Assembly: GCF_021155765.1 (NCBI RefSeq)
Contig: NC_060113.1
Coordinates: 920,501 to 984,500 of the forward strand
Direction of reading: 5' to 3'
Origin: Diprion similis
Lineage: Eukaryota; Arthropoda; Insecta; Hymenoptera; Diprionidae
Length of the DNA stretch: 64,000 bases
The notes beneath the pieces were generated by a model. It had not been told where the DNA came from. It saw only the letters and a list, made by a program, of their open reading frames with translations, and searched no databases. Made by a program: the position numbers and the translations under genes. Each line of letters opens with the position of its first letter. Within the stretch, counting starts at the first letter, position 1. Below are positions 50,436 through 61,629 of this stretch, piece by piece.

Positions 50436-51260
50436 CATCCCTAAATGGTAGAAACCCTTAGGTGATTAGTGGATGCGACTGCCAATTAATGCCTTAGATG
50501 TACTTATATACTTAATTAAAATTCATACCACAATCACGACGGAAGGATTTGGTATGGTAAAAATCGACTTGTAATCACTCCAGGTTAAAACTGTTATTAT
50601 ATAGGTATACCTGTACTGCACCTTGTCGCTCCAATCCTGGTAAGAATGTTTGTAAGTATTAAATTCAGTGAGATGCTATAAGCATATTTATAGGTGATAG
50701 CGGTATTTAAAAAATGTTTACGTTTAAAGCGTACGTTTTTAAAAAGCATTTTTATTTTCCTTTTTATTGTACAATTTAATATTTTTTAGTGCGCTCAGGT
50801 ATAATCGTTCTAACTATCATTTCCGTTAAACTTATTTTATTTTGATCTTTTTTCGCTATTTAAATCATCACCTCCATTCTTTCTATTCGTTTATGTTTAT
50901 TATTATTCTTTTTATTATCGCTTCAATGTGTGTGTCTGTATTTTAATTGCTGTATACAGTTATAATTTATATTTATTCCTTTTTCACTAGAACAACGTTA
51001 AAGAGATGAGTAACAATAATAATATATGAAAAAACGATGTCCAACTAGAAAAAAAAATTTTTAGTCGGGTATATCGTATAAAATTTTCATTGCAAAGATA
51101 TATGTATACCTGTGCTGTCTGCATGCATTCATCGCTACGTGTTCTCTGTAACCCATTTGTTTTTTTATTTTTCCTAATTATTTAACTACCATGTAGTAAA
51201 TAGATATACATATAAGATTTTTACATAAAACTAGAAGTAAATATAACGTATTTATTTTAC

Positions 51261-51291
<31 letters not shown>

Positions 51292-53359
51292 TTTATTTAT
51301 TTATCACCATGAAAAAAACTAAGAAAGTTGAAAATGAAAAAGTTAGCTTCATTTTATACATGTACCGGAATAAAATTTTTTTACAATTTGACGGAATGAC
51401 GAAACGAACTGAAAATATTATCCACCAACGTTGCCAAATTTTTAAATCGTTAGAAATAAATAAGATTTTCCTTCGAATCTGAGGTAAAAGAAAATCTTTG
51501 GTAAAATACGCTTTATATTTTCTCATTTTAATGACTATTATTTTTATTATTATTGTTATAATAATAGAGACGACTATAGTAAACAAAATGAATTGTATTC
51601 AGAACAAATATATCTCTGTGTATAAATTATGTACATCGGCTATAATAGAATCATTTATTTTTCGCCATACCTTTCAAATCGTTCAATTAATTGTCGGAAT
51701 ATTATTTTCAATGAATATCGTTGCCTTCACCGTATGACCGAGAATTTTCCTTAATTACGAGTATTATCGTATTCGTACAGTTAAAAACAAAGCGTGGATA
51801 TCAACGAAACGGAGCGGAACAAAATCGATTCAAGGCACCGATGGAAACAAGAAAATCTGATAACGAGAAAAAAATTTGTACGTTCAATCGTGCCTCACTT
51901 TTACAGTCACCCTCTACCATTTTGATGTTATTCTTTATCATTATTTTATAAATTTTCTTTTTTTTTTCTGACATACACATAATTTTACAACCACCATTCT
52001 ATTTGACAATACATAATAAAAATAGACGAAGCGTTTTTCATTGCCATGAGAAATCTTCTTAGACTTTCGCGATATGATCGAACTTATATTAAAAGATTAA
52101 AAAATAAACATTATCTTCAATATCACCAGCAAGAATATAAGTGTATTAAACTATACAGTTTGTATCTACCGTTAATTGCATAATTAACTGATTAACGTTT
52201 GTTTTCCCACTTTGGATAAAAAATATTTACATACATACATGCCTAGGTATCTAAAACTAAGCAATTGTTCGTTTCAATTTGTTCACCATCCTACTCTTAT
52301 TATTAATGGAGTAATAATAATAAGAGTCATAGCAATAACCGATCAATACCTATTACTTATATCTGTACAGACAAAAAAACATATAACAAGTACGATCCTA
52401 TTATATACCTGCCGATGATCCTCGTGCGGTGCATGAGCAATGTACAAGGGAAAAAAACTAGGCAAGATTAGATAGTACAATCTGTTTGTGTGATGCGCCT
52501 GCCGAGGAGTAGTTATTCGGATAGGTATATAACAGATACATGAAACTCTGAAAAAGCAGGTACCCCAGAAGTAAATTTCAGCCTTATTCTACCACAGACG
52601 TGAAAATTCGAATTTCCCAACCAATTGGAATTGATTTCGTAGAAATGGGAGAGAAAAAAAAACTTGCCGATAACAAATCACCCCGAGGCTAGATTCACTA
52701 CGCCTCTGATTAACTGGATAACTATCGACTATATCTGGATTTCCCCCGCTTCTAAACACGATCGAAACTTGAGCATAAAAACTGGTGTTTGTAGTTTTTT
52801 CCTTTCCCTTAAAATCGAGTACAACTGGATAGGAAGAATAAAGACGAGAATACTAAATTTCCAGAACGCGTGTGTGATGTAAAGAATATTATCGATGATA
52901 CAAATACCGATAGTTGAGGAATTTGTTTTAACTACTGATAACCCTGTATTAAAAAATTATCCTAAACGTCATGTACGAAGCCCAAAGCTGACATGTAAGA
53001 ATATTTACTATATCTAAAAAATTGTAACAAATTTGATCGCGTGCACAACACCAGTAGCAACATTAATTAATTAATTGAGATTGTTGTGTGCTATTTGCTG
53101 TTATTTTATTTATTTTTTTTCCGCGTAAATGACAACACCCTGATCTAATCGGAACTAATTGCACAGTGTTATTAAAAGTCACTGATATTACCCATTCAAA
53201 AGCAGCGATAACGATTCTAGTTTTCATCAACGATTCACGTATTTCACATCTTTTGCTGTAAGCTCTATATCTCTTTGATTAAAAACGATAAATCAAGTGC
53301 CGAAATGCAGGAAAGTGCAAAGACCTTGGTGCAGCGTTTGCACCCCTGTAAACTGCGAG
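50436..53359. other. Convergent 3' region of the Methuselah-like and INPP5K genes
   Basis: AT-rich DNA between two genes that end toward each other; it should contain both 3' UTRs. It includes a long T run at about 51263-51290. No ORF with a recognisable domain and no RNA gene was seen. Confidence 0.5.
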
Positions 53360-55437
53360 TCATGAAGTGTTCGATTGAAGCCTTCGATAGCCAGGGAACG
53401 GCGGACTCACACCCAGAATCCCAACGGTACTTCCGTTTTGCCTGACGTAAACCAGCTGATACATACCAGGCGCTTGAAGCGCGGAATAGCTAAAGTAAAT
53501 CCGATCAGTTATCGAGTCCGTCTCAGGCGGTGCTGAGCCTACGTCACTTCTGCCTGGAATGCGTATTTTTATGATTGGTTTGTGCCTTGATAAGAAGGAA
53601 TTAGTTAGCAGTTAGTGCACTTTCCGCTCACCTCGTGCAACATACTCGTACACAATGTATTCGTCGAGGCTTGTAAATCCGTTTCTAAAAAGACCGATCC
53701 AGTCCCCACACGACGATCCAATGCTTCCGGTTAGTTTGTAAGACACCGAATTTTCTTCGTCGATAAACCACTCCGTCACTGGTAAGAACGTGACGCCTTG
53801 GTCCTCGTAATCCGTTCTTACCTGCACCAGAGTTCACGACTTTAGATATGTTTCGTTGTAAACAAACGAGACACAAAGAGAGAAATAACCATTGTTATCA
53901 GTGTATATAAAACATATTGCTCACCGTTATTTCAAACTCTCCGGTAACTGGTTTGTGGTCGGATTGCACGTAGTTGGGATGGCTTGTGTAAGTCGACTGA
54001 ATCGCCTTCAGTCTGATACCTTCATAGACGTCGGTATTAACTTTGTACAATATTCTGTCAGTCCAAGACGGCCGACGTCTAAAAATTTAGAAATCAAAAT
54101 AGGATAATTATGAGTTTAAAACAAATGTTTTGGAAAATTTAGTTTTCCGTCAATAATTCCACATTCCGTTCATGCATACTAACTTGAAATCAAATTCTTG
54201 AGAGCCGAATTCATATTTATAAGTCGGAGGAAACTTGATGTCGTTTTCGATCAATTCACTAAAAGCTTCACCGCGGCGCATTACAGCCATTAACTGATCC
54301 CTGTCCAGCAGAAGATCAAGCTGATTCTTTTTAACCAGTAAATCGATCTCCTCTGCCGATAGTTCCTCGCCATCCAGTCGGAAGTTTAAATCTCCTATCC
54401 AAAACACATAGCTGAAAAAAGAAAACAGAGTTTTAGATGCCGGGCAAAATTATCAGAGAATTTTAAACAAAAAGCTTCAAATTCTTACTCATGATAGAAT
54501 ATATTGCTGGTGTCTTTCGCGCTGAACGAATGCTGATTCAGGATCACGTTGTAATCAGAAATTCTTTCCGCCAGAAGATGATCGTGAGGCGTTAGGTGCG
54601 AATTTACCACGCAGATACTGACTCCGTAAATGTTCAATCTCACACTAACGGCACCCTTGTTACCCTGCCAACAGAAATCATAATTGCTGTGATTTTCCTT
54701 CAACAAATTTTTGACCTTTTAATTTTTTTTTTCACTAATGCTGCTTTCACTCACCCACATGCCGCCGAACCCCGTCCTTGTAAACTGGGCCTCTATAAGC
54801 CGCAGATGAGTGAGATGTTGTCTCTGGCAGAAAATGTTTAAAACAAGACCTTGCAAGCGCTGATTACGCACTTTGATATAGTCATGTTCCTTGAGTGTTT
54901 CCCTGTAAAAGAAAATGATTGGCAATGATTCGTGAAACGTTGTAATGCACAGTTTGTAAAGTTATAATACATAATTCCTAAAGACTTTACCTGAGAGATT
55001 TGGTCCAGGGATCATCGGTAAACATGCCCATTACCATATTCTGAGGCTGAGCCTTTACCTCCTGCAAACTGACAATATTTTGTTAACACTATTTGATGAT
55101 GGATACACAATTAAAGTGCGACAAATGCTCGCCTCTTAATCCAGTCAATTTCTCTTTTGTATTTTGTTCCTCATGATTGGATTCTACAAGTTTTCTATGA
55201 ATTTATCGTCTTATTGCGATAATAATCTAAGCTTACCCTACAACATAGAAGTCTGGTAATTCTTTTGCATTCTTGTGTCCGATTCCTAGCAGTTGGTGCA
55301 GGTCTTGTTCGGGATATTTCGTAGCGACGTTCCAAGTGACGAAATAAAACCTAGAATTATGAAAATAAAAACAGCGGCTATTTTATAACTGTACACTTGA
55401 TTTTTACTCACCTGAGTTTATCGGTTTTCTCAGCCAT
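53360..55437 (-). CDS. INPP5K: Inositol polyphosphate 5-phosphatase with SKICH domain (INPP5K type), nine exons
   Basis: Exons on the reverse strand: 55437-55412, 55350-55237, 55068-54991, 54902-54755, 54664-54489, 54411-54184, 54078-53925, 53821-53632 and 53553-53360. All phases match, giving 435 aa (human INPP5K 448). Catalytic signatures are complete: TWNVAT near the start, GNKGAVSVRL and VNSHLTPHD, motif FWIGDLNFRL at 184-193, RRPSWTDRIL at 258-267, and the SDHKPV end motif. Residues from about 316 form a SKICH domain (WFIDEENSVSYKL, DWIGLFRNGF, YQLVYV) found in INPP5J and INPP5K. The enzyme removes the 5-phosphate from PI(4,5)P2 and PI(3,4,5)P3, lowering insulin/PI3K signalling; SKICH targets it to membranes. 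INPP5K is favoured over INPP5J because there is no long proline-rich N-terminus. Confidence 0.95.
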
Positions 55438-57682
55438 CGTTATTAGCTTCTCTTCTAACTGCGATACGCGTATGACATATATGTTATCGTCGAACTGGGT
55501 TATCCAAAGACTTTCACCACGTGCGGTAGTAAAGAGTTCCGTAAGAAATTTACAACCGTATAGTAATAACAACGGTGATGATAATAATAATAATAATCGT
55601 TAGAATAACATATGATTATTATTCTTCTTGTCGTGATTCTTTTCGTTCAATTTTATCCGTCGCTACGCGGGCAGGTTATAGCATCGCGATAGTTCACAAG
55701 GATTATGTAGCTGACGATGAATCTTTCCATTCAAACCCACGTCGTTCATCTCATGTTTGAGAATTTGTTAGCTAGATTTCTTCGGTTTAACGACACAGTG
55801 TCAAATAACCGTTTCATTATTATATCACATGCCTGTGTACACAGTACGTCAAACTGACTTACACGCGACTTCTGCACGTCATGTTTTCCAATGAGAAACA
55901 AACGCACGTCAGACGATACGCAGCGCGCGCCAACTGCTTGACGTAGCAGTAATTAGCGCGATTTTTGATTCAAATCCAATATCGAACAATGAACGATATC
56001 ATGGTAGAAATATTTTTGCAATTTGACACTGAGCAACGTGATCGGCAAGACATCCAAATTTCACAATTTCTACTAATGGAGTATCACGTATAATTTGTTA
56101 TCTATCTGTTTCGTCAGAAGCCGCAACCCGCCTGTGTATTGGCAACCGTGAACTTCAGACCTACCGCAGGTGATCAAATAAAACAAGTACTTGTAATACT
56201 TTCTTCAATAATGATTAGAATCGATGCGATATCCATTATAATCCAATTGAGCATGACGAAGTCGGTACGAAGAACGACAAGTGTTGCGAAATTTGAACGA
56301 AGACGAATAGTTTCACTATATGCACTAATAAACTTCATTGCGCTTCTTAAATTAAATGGAAATAAATATTTTCGAACGAAAGAGGCAATGCTGAATTCGA
56401 ACCGGAAAACAGTTTTCGTGTTCAAAGGGCGTGATTTTTAAAAATTCATTCAATTCGCTTACACGCGATGAATTTTAACATCGAGAAAAAAATAATACTC
56501 CCGGCAATTTAATAATGGTCAAAATGGCAGCTCGCTCGTTCGTCAATTGTTTATTGTCTTGATGTCACACATCCCGCCAAAAGTTCGTTACGAGTTCGAA
56601 CAAATGAAGTCCTGATGCAACTCGGATCGTGAATCTTATCAACCTACAGATTTACTGGTACTTCAAGAATTTCGTACGAATTTATAACCAGCACATGTAG
56701 ACCCACTTCCATTAATACCTGTAATATTGCGGCCATGAGACAAGGAAGACAATTCTCTCGCTGTTTTGAAGAACGTTGCAAATTGCAGAAACGGAGAGAT
56801 TAAGTAATCTGAACCGTTACTGACGTCAGATCGATTGTGTTTTGTCTGCGACAATAAGTGAGTAATTCTGCTGTATTGCTGGCGTAAGCTATAAAACTAA
56901 TTTATGGTGAGTTAGATACAGTTTTTGTAAAAGTACAACGTACAAAGATCAATTCCACCTTCGATTTGTAAAAAACTTTCCTATTCGTACGGAATCATAC
57001 TGATACATAGGTATACATCAATTACACGTATATTTCGGTGAATATTATTTTTACGTATCGCCGTATCGCAACATTCTCTGCAGTAACAAAATTTATACAT
57101 ACCTAATATGCTTCCTATAAAAGCAATTTCTATACGTATATACGATATAAATATTTTAAATGATATGCTTGCATAGCGTGGATTATGATATTCAATTAAC
57201 GGCTCATTGATTGCCTCGTTTATATATTGAAATTACGATCAGCTGTATGTAAGTATACGTGTACTTTCATCATGACATACATTTAAATGCACATACCGGC
57301 ACACTTAGTAGACACCGATTTCTATTTTACCAACCTCATTGTCAGAAAACCGAGGCTTTATAAGGTATAACAGCTTTTGCTTATAAATAGTCACTTGCGA
57401 ATAAGACAAGGACATTTTTCTCACTGATTTGCCTTAACTGAATTGATTAAAATTATTGGCTAACATGTTTTAAGTATAATATATATAGTACGTAATTAAG
57501 TTATTATATTTGCCTACACGGTAGACAGGCGATCAGGCTTTAAATATTAATTCATTATTCAAAACACTGAAGTAATGATTAATTATATTTAATTACGTAT
57601 ACCTAATAACGTTCATTCTTCGCCACGCCAACTACGTCTCACATTAATTTTAATTAACGATACTAGTTTTCCTCTCCCAATA
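55438..57682. other. Intergenic between INPP5K and the class C receptor
   Basis: AT-rich DNA with the INPP5K promoter at its left end and the 3' UTR of the class C receptor at its right end. The 56139-56441 ORFs on both strands overlap each other and have no recognisable features. Confidence 0.5.
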
Positions 57683-60600
57683 TCAATACATCATTCCAGG
57701 GTGAGCTGCCCTCTGAAAGAAGACATTTGGATTCGCAGACATCGTTGTGTACAAATTTCCAGCCTCCTCCGGCCTCAAATACATCCCTGGCGGCAGCTGG
57801 ACAAAAGTTTCAACAGGTGCTGAACGCAAATCTGCAAACAAATTGATAAGCCGATGTACAGACTGCAGATATGTAGATGAAGTATGGAACTCGCAGACAA
57901 AGCAGAAGTGTAGAACTACCAACGCGGAAAGAACTATGTCTAATACTGCTGTAGCGGTATGCACGGCTGATGCCCCTCCAAAATGCTTGTTTCCGTTTCA
58001 TAATCTGAGGACGATTAAATTACATCTCTACGGTTTGATGGGCACCCGGACATGTTACAATATTTCATGTGCAGAGTCGGATGTTAGGACCAAAATATTT
58101 CAGCGTCCATGTATAAAATAATGATACAGCTGTATGGATGATGAAAGGTTTTGCATTATTGCATAAACATTGATGAATACGCATGCATACCTTCAGGATA
58201 AAGTTGATTGCCACTGCATCTACACGCGGTACAGTTTGGAATACCCGACGACACCAGGGCAACACGGTCTGGAATAAAATAGAGCAGGATACATATTAAA
58301 TATAGTAGTTACTTTGCCTAAGTATGTACTACTGTAAGTATGAAAAACTGAAATATTGCATATCGTGGTAGATTGTTGGAGAACCGTTTAGAGTTGATGT
58401 AGTTAAAAAATATTTGACTTCGTTTTATTATCCTAAAAAATAATTTTGAAACTAACTAACCTGTGCTCTGATGACAAGGCATTTTAGACTCCAGTGTATC
58501 GTTTGGCGGTTTAAAGTGAAAAAAGGACGGTGAGTATCCGCTGGCCGGCAGCGAGCTGAGCCCATCATCCCTATCGTGTGGATTGCCACGAGTAACAACA
58601 GTGGCGTTTTCTCTTCCAAGGGCAGCGAGTTGTCGTCCCTTGGGTAGAAACATGAGTAGAAACACGAGTAGGGAAGTGGCCAGAAGCGCATAGGCCAGCC
58701 AAGCCTCGCGGTCCTCTTCACGAGCAGTAAGAGCCCCAACACCACCAGAGACCCATACTGGAAGCGAAGCTCCTATTGCCAGTCCTATAAATGCTGCCTC
58801 TCCGTTGTTATCTCGAAGCCCTCGAGCCCTGATCGCTAGACCACCAACAGAGATCAGAAGCATACTCGCATAACCCAGAGAGGCGACGAGGTGGCCAACC
58901 GGAGTACTGCAGCAACATTGCTGCGTCAAGGAATTCCCAGGCAGCGTGAATGCTGGTGCTGATGATGACGGTGGTGGAGGTAAAGGGGAGGCTATCGAAG
59001 AGGGTACGAGATGTACGCTATGGCTAGTATGTTCCGAGGTACTAGACAATGGGTTGGAATTTGGTGGAGTGCCATAGAACCATTGACCAATTATGGCGAC
59101 CTGAACTAAGATGGCAAAAACCAGCACCAATGCCTGTAAAAGAATTTAGATGAGGAATGTGTAGTAATGCAATTGTGGTGTTTTTCTCTGTAGAAATTTC
59201 TGTTTAAGAATTTTTTTCTGACCATTGAAAGAGAAGATGCTCAGGCATACCTGATACGGTGCGGGGAGATACACGCCGCTGTTCAACGAGAGTAGAAAAA
59301 CGCACTTTACAAGAAGCGCTGCGAATACCAAAGCTGCGGGGAGGCCAATGAGTCGAAGGGCTCCACAAGAGATGGGATTCGGGGCCAAAGAAGGCGCTGC
59401 TGACAGCCCGGCAAGAAGGAACAAACCCAACAGCAATACTTGACCCAGAAACAAATGTCTTCTGCTAGGTACGGCAGCTCGAGCCTGGAAACACAAGGTG
59501 TGAATAAGTATTGAAGCATTTATTTATATATTACCCAATTTTCAATTTGTGTTCTTACATTTCAAGAAACACTAATAATGCAACATGATTCCATTCAGTT
59601 TTCTATTATGGACTAGTTCCGAACATCAATATACTTATACAGCATTATGGTTTGCTACATGTTGGCCTGCAAGTTTAATCTACATGTGAATACATTGTAA
59701 ATTTTAATTCTTAAAATAATGCTGAAATAATTTTGTGAGGTTTCATCCGCTGACTGTAAAATTTTCTATACAGTAAGATTTGGTATGAATGAAATCTTGC
59801 TCGTAGTTCAGCAATTAACCATTGGCATTTTAATGAGAATCTATGCCAGCAAGTTTATAACCCATATACCTGTATAAATACCGTATGTATATATATATAC
59901 AAGTCACTCTCAAGAACATACATGCAAATCCCACTACAGGATTACTGCTTGAAAATGGAAAGCGATTATAACTCCGTCTATTCCAGGCTCTACTTATTTT
60001 TCTCCCTCCAGCCGTGTATAGTCAAATTACAATAATACGACAGTTAATTTGAATAGAGAAAGAACAATTATAATGAAACAGATATTCTGGGCACATGATT
60101 ATTCAGGGTCATTCATAAGTGAACAGGATTCATTCGACGAAGATACTCGCAACCATTAATTATTTCAAGTCAAATGGAAAAATTGGGTTCAATAATAATG
60201 CAGGAACCAAGATTGCTGCAGGCAAAAAATCGTTATTGTCTCGGATTGTTCATACATATTATGAAATTCGATTAAGCAACGCGAGTTAAATTGAAAAGTC
60301 GGAAATCTATTAATAAGAATTTTTTTGAAAAATGTACTGGCACTTCCAATTAAGATTGCATAAGGCCATTGAATAACGAAGGTGTATAATTTACATGTTG
60401 CAGCGCGGCGTTATGCAGTGTGAGGATAAAGTTTGAAAATTGAATTACATCTTCAGTCAACGCCCGATCATTGTTCATACCTTGAGCAAAACAAAGACCT
60501 CGAAACCGGCCATGAATATCATGGCAGCGGCGCTGAGGGCGGCAAGCGGCAGAGCCCAGGGCTGCTGCCGAAGAAGAGATTGCGCCGTCGGATGGGCGAA

Positions 60601-60828
60601 TCCGCCGGCTCCGTTCCGGCCCGGTTGTCCTCCCCTGAAAATGGATATCGTCCGGTTGGGTCCCGGGACGCTGACAACGCTGGCAACGCTGACGCCGCCG
60701 GTGCGGTCCGGGACTTGGGGGACGAGGAAGAACTCGGTCGAGAGTTCGACCTGGGGAGACCGATCGGCCGCGGTGACGCCGAGCCAGGAGGTGCAGGCAG
60801 CGGTGAGGAAGATCGGGCTCACCCTCAT
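57683..60828 (-). CDS. Class C G-protein-coupled receptor with short ectodomain, five exons
   Basis: Exons on the reverse strand: 60828-60481, 59484-59251, 59133-58461, 58268-58191 and 57831-57683, joining in phase to 493 aa. An in-frame TGA lies directly before the ATG, which supports this start. Residues 1-21 look like a signal peptide, leaving only about 70 extracellular residues before TM1 (91-115). Six more membrane segments follow, with a long Pro/Ser loop and CCC between TM4 and TM5. TM7 ends with MFLPKGRQL, matching the FxPK signature of class C receptors, and TM6 contains GLAIGASLPVWVSGG. The cytoplasmic tail ends RAAHPGMMY. There is no Venus-flytrap ligand-binding domain, so it is not a metabotropic glutamate or GABA-B receptor. 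It is nearest in layout to orphan class C types; bride-of-sevenless or GPRC-type relationship is possible. Ligand unknown. Confidence 0.82.
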
Positions 60829-61251
60829 CCTTCAGTAGCTTATCTCAATCGGTGCTGCAGGGCAGCCACCACCGGGATTCGTCGCGTCCTGCGTATCGTC
60901 GAGGGCATCATCGCGGCCACAGTCAGGCCGCTTTTCCACGATTCATTCTCTTCTTCGATCCCGGGAGTTCCCCAGCTGTCGCTGCGCACCGTTATTTGTG
61001 CAGTATAAGGTATAATAGTATACATATACTCACGGAAACTTTTTATCAACGGGCAGTTGCCGCGGTTGGATTGTTATTATACTGTATACGCTTCGTTATA
61101 GGACGATATCCCCGATCGGATCACACAGCTTATAATCGCAATCCACGCGCACGTGGCCTGTCTTACCCGATGATTCGAGTTCCGGTATTACAGCTGTTCC
61201 AACTCTTTCTGTTTTTATCGCCTGATTATCTGCATCTAATGAAGAGTTTGA
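60829..61251. promoter_or_regulatory. Upstream region of the class C receptor
   Basis: Moderately GC-rich DNA directly before the receptor start, expected to hold its 5' UTR and promoter. An in-frame TGA lies immediately upstream of the ATG. Overlapping ORFs here have no recognisable product. Confidence 0.45.
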
Positions 61252-61629
61252 TTTTACGGGAGTGCCCTATTCGATTTCGAGGTAGACGTATGTATGTATA
61301 TGCAAATATCAAATTCCACGTATTTCAAACGGGGGAAAAGGGTTTGCAGCCTCATCGTATATACAATTCTGAACAAAAACATTCCCATAAATTTTCATTT
61401 GACTAAGAAATAAAGAAATGGGATGCCTTCTACGAAATCGCAACAATAGATTCGTAGAATTCATGCCATTTTTCTACTTCTGTGTCAAATGAAAATATGT
61501 TGAAGTATTTTTGTTCAGAATTGCGTATAGAATGGGACTGTTAAAACCTTTTTCGCGTCTAAGATACGTGGACTTCGATATTAGAAGATATATACGTCAA
61601 CGTCGAAATCGAGCAGGGCACCCCCTTAA
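61252..61629. repeat. Foldback element: about 378-bp imperfect hairpin ending in TTAA
   Basis: Nearly the whole stretch is an imperfect palindrome. The left arm GTGCCCTATTCGATTTCGA pairs with the right-arm complement GTGCCCTGCTCGATTTCGA. Further in, CAATTCTGAACAAAAA and TTTTCATTTGAC occur on both arms, and the centre near 61440 closes through TTCTACGAA and its complement. The right end reads GGGCACCCCCTTAA, like a piggyBac-type terminus; the left end is diverged (TTTTACGGGAGTGCCC). It is either a foldback MITE or, if transcribed, a long hairpin RNA. Confidence 0.8.
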
